In this document: positions 1 to 8,215 of the stretch, one piece after another | Layout: each line of letters opens with the position of its first letter | How positions within the stretch are numbered: position 1 is the stretch's first letter | Assembly: GCA_031280545.1 (NCBI GenBank) | Contig: JAITGP010000020.1 | Coordinates: forward strand, 1-15,826 | Reading direction: 5' to 3' | DNA: 15,826 nt | Source: Candidatus Peribacteria bacterium | GTDB lineage: Bacteria; Patescibacteria; JAEDAM01; Absconditabacterales; Absconditicoccaceae | The notes under the pieces: model-generated | Seen by the model: only the letters and a program-made list of their open reading frames with translations | What the model was told of the DNA's origin: nothing | Database searches by the model: none | Position numbers and translations under genes: made by a program

Positions 1-812
<812 letters not shown>

Positions 813-863
813 TTCTTTTGAAAACTATGTAATATATTATACTATTGTTAAGGAACATCATCA

Positions 864-892
864 GCTAGCGTTTACGTTTCCGTCAACGTTGC
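864..892 (-). other. GNRA-capped hairpin in the 23S leader
   Basis: On the minus strand this is an imperfect stem of about 10 bp closed by a C-GAAA-G tetraloop. It lies just downstream of the candidate 23S promoter and about 50 nt before the mature 23S 5' end. It could be a processing or folding element of the pre-23S transcript. The fold was judged by eye only. Confidence 0.5.
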
Positions 893-899
893 AGGGTAT

Positions 900-927
900 A
901 AGATAATGATTTGCTATCAGATTTCAA
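900..927 (-). promoter_or_regulatory. Candidate promoter for 23S rRNA
   Basis: The minus strand has TTGAAA (927-922), a 16-nt spacer and TATCTT (905-900). Initiation about 7 nt further on would start the transcript at the base of the GAAA hairpin. An additional TATAAT at 841-836 lies closer to the gene but lacks a clear -35. The remainder of 813-1056 is AT-rich spacer with no gene. Confidence 0.4.
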
Positions 928-1056
928 GACTTTTTTATATTTTTTTTATGCTAGGTAGGAGGGGAGATTTTTGGAAAAAATGGGGACTTTATTGAAAATT
1001 ATTTAAACAAAAGAGTAAAAAAGAGAAGAACATCTGATTTTTCCTAAATAGGTATC

Positions 1057-2301
1057 TTACCATGCACTCCCCTTATACCACCCTTGGGGAAATAAATTTT
1101 TACATTCTCTCGCTGTCAATTTTCTTATCAAAGGGAGAAGTTTATAGCCTTTGGCATTGAAATAAAACCTAGATCGAATATGGTTATTGCAAAATTTTCG
1201 CATCTGGCGAGAGAGGTGATAAGAGGAATGATGCTGAGCCATACCGAGATAGGAATTCATTACCGAAAGAGTTTTCTCCTGATCAAAGTCCTGATTTAGG
1301 GTCTGGATTTTCTGATACCATTTTCCGATGGTCCTCTTGCGAAGGTAGGAACGGTAGGGCTTGATCATGGTTCAGAGAAAGAGCACACCATTTAAAAGAG
1401 GTTGAAGATAGATCTTTTTGGGATGAAGAGCCAGATGAAGCTGATCTGATAAGAAAGAACGAATCAAAGGAATTGCCTGCAAAAGTTGTTGTTTGTCCTG
1501 ATGAAAAAGTACGAAATCATCTACATATCTGCCATACCAATGGAAGCCTAACTCATATTTGAGATACGTATCTAAACGGTCTAAATAGATATTAGCAAAA
1601 AGCTGACTCGTCAGATTTCCAATTGCCAATCCTTTATCCTTTCAGGAGCAGAATAAACTCTTGTCAGCAGGGAGACCTCTTCGATCAGCTTTTTTCCCTT
1701 TGATAATAGCATCTTCTGTCGGATCGTGGAAAATGATTTGATGTATGAGATGAAGCAGAAAATCGTGATCAACTCTCCATCATTGCAAAAAATTCTCTAT
1801 CATCCCCCGCAATACCCTCTTATCAATATTCATAAAGAACCCTTTCACATCCAGCTTCAATACCCATGCTTCCTTTGTAAAATTCTCGGAACTTGCCCTC
1901 ATAAAACGTTTCATCCTTTGGATACCAAAATGGGTACCTTTCCCAACACGACAACTATAGCTATCATAGATAAATTGTTTTTCATAGATTGGAGCTAAGT
2001 AATTGTAGAGTAAATGATGAACAATCCTATCCCTAAAATCTGCCGCAAAAACCTCCCTCTGTACAGGATCACGGATAATGAAGCAAGTACTGGGACGAAT
2101 TTGATAGGTACCTGTAAGTAATTCGTGATGAAGTTGACGAAGATTATCCTCCCAATGCTGGTCAAACTCCCTCACACACTGCTTTTTCTTTTTTCCTTTA
2201 CAGGCAGCAAAATAAGCCACACAGAGATCTTTTCGAAGGGTGTCTGGTGCTGGGTTCAAAGAGGTATTGAAGAGGGAGGGTTGCAAAAAAGCAGACTGCA
2301 T
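1057..2301 (-). CDS. DGR-type reverse transcriptase
   Basis: This 414-residue reverse transcriptase belongs to the diversity-generating-retroelement group. It is expected to copy the TR RNA into adenine-mutagenised cDNA that replaces the VR. Visible motifs are LKLDVKGFFMNID (about residues 148-160), the DGR-diagnostic IGNLTSQ (227-233) in place of the usual retron or group II motif, and the catalytic YVDD (259-262). The conserved block before IGNLTSQ reads D-[CGA]-RGLPADKSLF, where relatives have DW.GLP. TGA codons supply glycines at about 174, 220 and near the C-terminus; TAA is the stop. The start is the ATG 19 nt after the T-rich hairpin downstream of TR. No Shine-Dalgarno is visible. No accessory avd-like gene was found beside it. 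Length fits DGR RTs. Confidence 0.95.
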
Positions 2302-2319
2302 GAGGAATAAAAAGCATGT

Positions 2320-2344
2320 AAAAAGCTGACTTCGTAGGTCAGCT
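2320..2344 (-). terminator. Hairpin plus U-run between TR and RT gene
   Basis: On the minus strand a perfect 7-bp stem, AGCTGAC / GTCAGCT with loop CTACGAA, is followed directly by five T residues. That is the form of an intrinsic terminator. It lies after TR and before the RT start codon, so it could end the TR RNA and limit read-through into RT. Its core closely matches the hairpin at 2621-2643. Confidence 0.6.
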
Positions 2345-2358
2345 CATGTGGAGTGCTT

Positions 2359-2520
2359 AAGGCGGAACAAGGAGGGGAAGGCGTTGTTGGTATTGTTGTT
2401 GTTCAGTTTACCTTTCGTTTCATTCCATTTGTAGTTCCGTCTGTTTGAACCTGATGAGGAAGCCGAACCGAGATAACCATATTTACCTTTGTTTCACCGA
2501 TTACCATCTGAATCGACATA
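2359..2520 (-). repeat. DGR template repeat (TR)
   Basis: This 162-bp segment matches 4101-4262 with 21 differences. Every difference is a T on the plus strand here, that is an adenine on the minus (template-sense) strand. About 54 of its bases are such adenines; none of the roughly 108 other bases differ. Read in the VR frame it is rich in AAC/AAT and AAA codons, typical of a TR that spreads substitutions over exposed lectin-fold positions. The last 25 nt on the minus strand are GC-rich, lack adenine and are identical in VR, fitting an IMH-like priming region. TR contains one in-frame TGA (2496-2494). The flanking 2521-2620 is non-coding transcript leader with no gene seen. Confidence 0.96.
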
Positions 2521-2620
2521 CCCGAAAAATCATCGCTTACTTTGTGATGCAATCCTCGCGACGGCACCATCTTTTACTACCCGCCCCTTGCAGGGTTGAG
2601 GGTGGATGATTGAACTCCTG

Positions 2621-2643
2621 TTGCTGACGGGGTAGGTCAGCAA
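2621..2643 (-). other. Upstream TR-flanking hairpin
   Basis: A perfect 8-bp inverted repeat (TTGCTGAC / GTCAGCAA, minus-strand loop CTACCCC) sits at the predicted 5' end of the TR transcript. It shares the core GCTGAC-CTAC...GTCAGC with the hairpin at 2324-2344, matching at 16 of 19 bases. The two hairpins bracket TR and may define or protect the ends of the TR RNA, or bind the RT. Confidence 0.6.
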
Positions 2644-2647
2644 TAGC

Positions 2648-2675
2648 TATATAGCGAAAAGGGACAACTTTTCAA
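2648..2675 (-). promoter_or_regulatory. Candidate promoter for TR RNA / RT
   Basis: The minus strand has TTGAAA (2675-2670), a 16-nt spacer and TATATA (2653-2648). This predicts a start near 2641, at the base of the upstream hairpin and about 120 nt before TR. Confidence 0.5.
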
Positions 2676-2746
2676 GAGTTTTTTCAAAAAAACTTGTATT
2701 TTAAGAAAAAATTATTATTATTAGTAATCTAAGTTTTATCATATTA

Positions 2747-2764
2747 TATACTCTCCAGAGTATA
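2747..2764. promoter_or_regulatory. Perfect inverted repeat upstream of DUF4143 ATPase
   Basis: TATACTCT-CC-AGAGTATA is a perfect 8-bp-arm palindrome about 35 nt upstream of the ATPase ATG at 2800. Its position suits an operator, but no regulator gene is present to support that. Confidence 0.3.
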
Positions 2765-2799
2765 CAAATTCAATAATATTTTATTCTTAATAATAAACA

Positions 2800-4032
2800 A
2801 TGTGGCACAAAGTAATCCAAAATGGGCAAGACATGCTAAAAAACCTTTCTATTAAATCCAGAAATTATCATTTTGATGAGCAGATATTAAAATTAAATAA
2901 AATTATCAGTTTTATATGACCTAGAAGGGTTGGAAAAACCTTTCTGATGCTAAATATGGTACAACAACTGATAAAAAATGAAAAAATCACTCTAGAACAG
3001 GTGGTATTTATTGATTTTACGTTATATGAAAATGGAATTATTGACCCCATGCTACTCCTCCAAGAATATTACGAACTTTTTCCAGACAAGCAACCTTTTT
3101 TTGTCTTTGATGAAATCCAGGAAATCGCCAATTTTAAGGAGTTTGTTTTAGCCCTTTTCATCCAACAACATAAAATTTTTCTGAGCGGAAGCAATTCCAG
3201 ACTATTGAGTAGCGAATTAAGTACCCAATTCAGGGGTAGGATATATGAATTTCAAGTACAACCTTTAGTTGCTACAGAAATATTCTCTTTTCATACTATC
3301 CCACGAAAAGCCCATTATTCTATGCTAGAATCAGCGAAAATCAACCACTTATACCAAAAAGTGCTCCATTTTGGATCCTTTCCTGAGGTGGTAATGATTG
3401 ATGATGAGTTTACAAAAGCAGATCTACTAAAATGATATTTTGATGTGTTGCTTTTTAAGGATTTAGTAGGCAGATACCATATTGAAAACTCAATAATCTT
3501 AAAAAGACTTCTAAAAAATCTTACTTTGGGATTTACCAAAGAGATAAATATCAATACTACATACAAAGAACTAAAATCGCAAAATATTCAGGCTTCTCCT
3601 GCCACGTTGTACGAATATTATGATCACATCAAAAGCGTGTTTTATGGACACGAAATAGAGAATTTTTTTTCTCCCCAAGGACAGAAAAAATTTTATCTGG
3701 ATAATATCGGTTTTCACCATCTCTTTTCTCGTAGTCCAGACTGGGGACAAAGTTTTGAAAATTTGATATTTTGGGAATTAAAAAAGAAATATGATAAGGT
3801 GTATTTCAAAAAAGGGCAGCAGGAAATTGATTTTTACATAGAAGAAGCTAATTTAAATATTCAGGCTTGCTACCATCTCTCTCAGCAGGATTACTTGAGA
3901 GAAATTCAACCTCTAAAGAAATCTGACTGAGAAAAAATTATCGTCTACTGGGAGAAAGAGAATAATCTGCCACCACTAGAAGAGAGTAGTAAGATAGTAG
4001 ATTTTTTTTCTTTCGTGAAAGAGTATTGTTAA
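2800..4032 (+). CDS. AAA (AAA_14-like)/DUF4143 ATPase, copy 1
   Basis: This 410-residue protein has the architecture of the AAA_14/DUF4143 ATPase family. Walker A reads GPRRVGKT at residues 40-47, with the first glycine encoded by TGA at 2917. Walker B is FFVFDEIQEI (about residues 103-112), followed by a SGSNS sensor-like segment. The C-terminal DUF4143 region carries a PD-(D/E)XK-like trace, QQEIDFYIEE followed by IQACY, without the usual EVK. Further TGA glycines occur at 3433 and 3928; TAA is the stop. It lies on the strand opposite the DGR, wedged between TR and the target gene that holds VR. The cellular role of this family is poorly defined. It could be an insertion into the DGR locus or a linked ATP-dependent accessory. 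The ATG at 2800 is the only good start, with no Shine-Dalgarno. Confidence 0.88.
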
Positions 4033-4075
4033 TCTTCAACCCACATTTTAGCCGCGATCAGCCCACATTTCAAAG

Positions 4076-4098
4076 GAACCCCTTTTTGACAGGAGTTC
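4076..4098 (-). other. Hairpin immediately after VR
   Basis: On the minus strand an 8-bp stem with one G-T pair (GAACTCCT / AGGGGTTC, loop GTCAAAA) begins at the last base of the target-gene stop codon. No T-run follows on either strand, so it is a poor terminator. DGR targets often carry a hairpin or cruciform just downstream of VR that aids retrohoming, which is the likelier role. Confidence 0.5.
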
Positions 4099-6689
4099 TA
4101 AAGGCGGAACAAGGAGGGGAAGGCGTCGTCGGTATCGCTGAAGCTCAGTGAACCTCTCGTTTCATCCCATTCGTAGTCCCGCCTGCTCGAACCTGATGAG
4201 GAAGCCGAACCGAGATAACCATACTCACCTTTGTTCCACCGATCACCATCCGAATCGACATAGCCACTCATTGACATTCAGAGAAGTAGTGATAATATCT
4301 TGCCTCCCTCGTACCAGTTTCTTTCTTTATACTCTCCTGGAAGAGCTTTCAATGCCTCTTCAAAATCCTCCTTCATGAGAGGGGTTTTATTTTGTGTTTT
4401 ACACTCCGCTTTATAAGCATCCAGATCATAATAATACTCCTCCTGTCCGTTATATTCTGTCTTCCGAAGACCTTTGGTACTACTAGGATAGACTTCATGT
4501 TTATTTTTAGCTTTTCGTTTGCTGTTTTGAGGTTTTAGCTTCTCGTTAGAAAACTTGATCCCTCACACCTCTACATAGTTGGAACCAAACCTCACCGCTT
4601 CAATCAGCTTCCTATTCTCTGAAGTATCCATATTATTAGCTTTGAGATACTCATAACTTGCCGCTTTTCTTTCTTGTTCTATAGCAGACATATTTTTGGT
4701 TTCTAGTTGGCTAACGGCTGGCTCTTGGGGAGTTTCCACTTGTTCCTCCTCAATTTTATGTTCTGCGAGCCAAGTATCAAATAATGCAGGAATATTCGAA
4801 TTGAGAGCTTTAGCCTGGGAAGCGATTTTTCTGACTTGTGCAATTTTTTCTGAATTTTCTGCTTCAAGTTTGGACAAAAGTGCTGGGAAAACAGTTTCTA
4901 AGTCAGATTTCTGGAGATTTCACAAGAGAGTTGTGATTTCGTTATTTTGGAGGGGAGAAAAAAGATCGAGCTTGTTGATATCGCTCGCTATGCCTTTGAG
5001 GATGCTCCCTTCATCACCAAAGTCCAGTTTTTCAAAATTTGGAACTCACGCTGTAGCCAATTCCCACGGATCCACGATACGATCGCCTGTGATAGAGTCA
5101 ACTGTTTCTTTTTTGATAGTGATGAAGCTGAAGTCTGTTGCCTGATCCAGTCCACTTCATTTCCAGAGATCTGAAATATTTTCAGCTGAAAGTAATTTTT
5201 TGGAGTAGGCTATTTGACAAAGAATTTTACGATCATTGTCATTTTCTATACGAGAAATAAAGTCTACCAAGCTGGTGTTGATTTCTTCTCGGAAAGTCGC
5301 TTTGGATCAGATTTTACTCCTATCCACCAAAGCAAGTAATCTCTTGGTATCTAGTACGGTTGACTTAATTTTATGGGCGGTAATATCACCATTAAATGTG
5401 TATGGAGCACCAGAGAGATACAGCTGATTGACCTCCATCGCAAAATCCACCAGATGAGACAGAGTGGTAGTCAAATCCTCAGGAGCTACGTAGGCGATCC
5501 CCGGCTCCAAATAAAGCTTTGCCTTGAAAATATCATAAATCTCATTTGAGGGCAAGTATCAAATATATTCTCTCTGTACTTCTCTTTCAATCTGATCCTG
5601 AAATTTATTGGTGTGAGCGGAGTATTTGGATCCCTCATTGGCAGTCATCAGGACTTGGAGAGGTCATTGAATAGGAAAAGTATCTCCTGTGGTAGGATCT
5701 CTATACAGATCTCCCGCTTTGAATGCCCAATATTTTTTGAGAGAGGAAAGAAAATTTGGCGGAGTCCTGTTCGCTTCGTCAATAATGAGAGGAAGTCCAT
5801 ATTTGAGGCAGAGCGTTAGGTGTCCTTCATCATAGATAAAAGCCTGATCCGTATCAGTTTTATTGGACATTTGAGTGGGTCTCGTCTGGAGATCACGAAT
5901 TGATGACTCTTCATTTCCATTCACGATAGGGATCGCAGCCAGTTTTTTGTAGTCCTCCTCAGAAATCCCGCCAGCTTTCTTTTTTGCTTGCAAAATTTCC
6001 TGATAAATCTCTATCGCCATTTTAGTTTTTCCCGTCCCCACAGGTCAGGATAAAAGAAGTGTTTTTCCAGCCAAAATTTGATCACGCAAATGGCTTTTGG
6101 TAGCCTGAACTGATGGAGTCTGCACCAGTTTTCCAGCTTGAAGGGCTTGGGCATACGTAGCCAATTTGTGATGTTCGTATGCTGCCACGATTTCTTTATT
6201 GGACAGTAGATCAGCTTTTTCTGTTTCCAATTGTGCTATTATGTCTGAAATTTTCTGAGATTTGCGAATAGTTTTAAAGTCTGCATGCTCCATAGAGGAT
6301 CAGGAAACATATTGCGACATGTTCAACTGATCCAAGGCGGTCTGGTGTTCTGCGATTTTTTGCTCTATCCTCAGGATAGTTTTCAGCTTTTTGTACCCAT
6401 AGAGCAGATGATTGATATGTTCGGAATGATCGGTGACCAGGTTTTGAAGTGCAGAAAGATTAATCGGATCGGAGAGCATAGCAGTCAATTCTGATTTGGT
6501 CTCTGGGTCAGAAATTGGCTCCAAAAGGAGAGTTTGAATAACTTCCTCAGACAGAGCCGTCTGTCCTGCAAAAAGCTGTTTTTTATTTGCAAAATTCCTC
6601 AGACTTTCATACTTTTCGTCTGGATTTATGTTGTTTATGCTCGGAACGATGTCATAGAGACTTTCCTGAAGAGGGGTAATTTTAGGCAT
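4098..6689 (-). CDS. DGR target: MoxR-type AAA+ ATPase with variable C-terminus
   Basis: This 863-residue protein reads through seven to ten TGA glycine codons to a TAG stop. A helical N-terminal region of about 200 residues leads to a AAA+ core of MoxR type. Walker A is GPVGTGKT (215-222), its first glycine encoded by TGA. Walker B is LIIDEANRTP (about 301-310), followed by the sensor segment VLMTANEG and an arginine-rich helix. A long charged and coiled region (about 480-720) joins the core to a C-terminal domain that looks like the CLec/FGE-type fold of DGR variable proteins. Residues 810-863 are exactly the VR and end in FRL. MoxR ATPases usually remodel client complexes with VWA partners, and such a protein is encoded at 8216-10549. 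I infer that the variable tip selects the ligand that triggers the ATPase. Confidence 0.9.
4101..4262 (-). repeat. DGR variable repeat (VR)
   Basis: This is the in-frame 3' end (codons 810-863) of the AAA+ target gene and aligns without gaps to TR at 2359-2520. In the coding strand the 21 changes are 17 A to G, 3 A to T and 1 A to C, in 18 codons. Fifteen codons change the residue (for example AAC to TTC, AAA to TCA, AAC to GAC) and three are silent. One change turns the TR codon TGA (Gly) into TGG (Trp) at residue 818. The final 25 nt are unchanged and lack adenine. Confidence 0.96.
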
Positions 6690-6721
6690 AATAGAAAGAA
6701 AAGGGAAATATAAATCTCCTA

Positions 6722-6749
6722 AGTATATTCAGAAATGAAAAAAATGCAA
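6722..6749 (-). promoter_or_regulatory. Candidate promoter for the AAA+ DGR target
   Basis: The minus strand has TTGCAT (6749-6744), a 16-nt spacer and TATACT (6727-6722). This predicts a 5' leader of roughly 25-30 nt before the ATG at 6689, with no Shine-Dalgarno close to the start. Confidence 0.5.
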
Positions 6750-6802
6750 AAAATCTGGGAGAAAATTCATCTCTAAGATCGTATTGTGGCATTCGAAAAT
6801 TA

Positions 6803-8035
6803 CTAAAAGTTCAAGAAATCAAGCAGATAAAAAGGTATTTTATAGATATTGCTCTCCTTAGAAAGCTCATTTTTTGTAATAATAATATTTTTCTTCACTT
6901 GTTTTTTGTAGGTATGTTCAAAATTTGCCATAGCCACTGGTAAATTTCAAACTTTATTTCTAAATTTTACTTCAATAGGGAGTAATTCTTGATCGTTTTC
7001 CAATATAAAATCTATCTCAGCATTTGAAACGGTTCTATAATATTTCAATTTCCCATATCCTTTGAGAATATTGTAGACAAAATTCTCTATAAAACTTCCT
7101 TCAATAACATCTAAATTAGAGATAACATTTCCCGTAAAATAATTTACAAGAGATAAATTATTAAAATATATCTTAGGCATCTTAGATAGCTCTTTTCTAA
7201 TATTGGTAAAATAGGGTGGTACTAAATTGATTACATACGTTCCTCCTAAAATATCCAAAAAATAATTCAACTTTCTATAGTCTATATTTAGCATATTCCC
7301 TATTTCAGATTTATTTACAAGATTTCAAATTTGAGCAGATAAGATCTTCAGGAGATTATTAAAAACAGATATTTCTGATATTTTTATAAAAGCAGATATG
7401 TCTTTTGAAATATAGGTTGAGATAATTTCCTGGAGGATAATCAGTTTTTTTTCTCTCTGTTTTGTAGTCAAAACCTCTGGATAACTTCCATAATTTAAGT
7501 AATCTAAGAGATGTACTCTTATATCCTCTAGATTAAATCAAACCTTGTAAATTTCCTCCAAGCTATATTTTTGATATTTGAGGTTAGAAGCGAAAATAAT
7601 GTACTCAAAAAAACTAATCCCCTTTATTTCAAAATCTATCTTCCTCCCCGTTAAGAATTCTGAATTTTTAGTAATTTCCAGACTCGAGCTACCAGAAACA
7701 ATCAGCTGAATTTCCTTTTTGAAGGTATCAAATACTCATTTTAGAAACAGTCCTGCATCAGAAATATACTGAAACTCATCAATAAAGACAAAAAGCTTTT
7801 TCTCTCAAAGTTGTGTTTTAATAAAATTAATAAAGTTTTTACTACTTGAAAATATTTCGTTTCCTAGCTCTACATCAGCATTAAAATAGAGAATAGGATT
7901 TCCTTGCTTCTCTAATTGCTGTTGCAAATATTTCATAATGGTTGTTTTTCAGACTTGTCTCGGTCATTTTAACACCAAAATCTTTTCTTCTCCAAGCCAT
8001 TTTTCTATCTCTTTTACAATCTCTCTTTGGATCAT
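6803..8035 (-). CDS. AAA (AAA_14-like)/DUF4143 ATPase, copy 2
   Basis: This is a second 410-residue ATPase with the same architecture as the one at 2800-4032. Walker A is GPRQVGKT at about residues 24-31, with TGA supplying its first and middle glycines. Walker B is LFVFIDEFQYI, followed by the sensor-like SGSSS. The C-terminal domain ends with a clear PD-(D/E)XK-like signature, NAEIDFILE followed by LPIEVKFR, typical of DUF4143 proteins. In-frame TGA codons recur through the gene and TAG is the stop. It lies between the AAA+ target and the VWA gene and is transcribed away from the VWA gene. It is diverged from copy 1, so it is not a recent duplicate, although the two genes have identical length. 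Its function is unknown; it may be an independent accessory gene or part of the same system. Confidence 0.88.
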
Positions 8036-8043
8036 TTTTATAA

Positions 8044-8086
8044 ATTATATATAAATATGCGAGTATTTTAACAATAGTTGTTAAAA
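8044..8086 (-). promoter_or_regulatory. Promoter of ATPase copy 2 with overlapping palindrome
   Basis: TTTTAACAA-TAG-TTGTTAAAA at 8066-8086 is a perfect inverted repeat with 9-bp arms. Its minus-strand right arm contains TTGTTA, a possible -35 for a TATAAT at 8049-8044 that ends 8 nt before the ATG. A protein bound to the palindrome would block this promoter. It is also about 100 bp upstream of the divergent VWA promoter. Confidence 0.4.
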
Positions 8087-8181
8087 AATCAAGAGAAAAT
8101 CATCATAAATCGGAAAAAAAATTTACTGGAGATTTACTTGCAAAATAAAAAAGTTTCACATGAACATTACCGCCGATATAT

Positions 8182-8209
8182 TTGACAAATAAATAAAAAT
8201 GACTATAAT
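8182..8209 (+). promoter_or_regulatory. Consensus sigma-70 promoter of VWA gene, leaderless
   Basis: TTGACA (8182-8187), a 16-nt spacer and TATAAT (8204-8209) match the consensus exactly. The ATG at 8216 begins 6 nt after the -10 box, where transcription would normally start. The mRNA is therefore predicted to be leaderless. Confidence 0.7.
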
Positions 8210-8215
8210 GGAAGT

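Noticed and set aside
2355..2358. The VR stop codon TAG aligns with AAG beyond TR, as if created by DGR mutagenesis
   Set aside because: The position lies beyond the adenine-free 3' block where cDNA priming is expected, and homology ends one codon later; chance is simpler.
2302..2799. A possible accessory avd-like gene beside the RT
   Set aside because: The interval holds TR, hairpins and a promoter; no open frame of suitable length or character was seen on either strand.
4040..4070. Short direct repeat CCCACATTT twice at 22-nt spacing
   Set aside because: Only two short copies without spacers of CRISPR form; no array exists anywhere in the window.
4148..4378. Plus-strand open frame across VR
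   Set aside because: It is antisense to the clearly coding AAA+ target and has no recognisable features.
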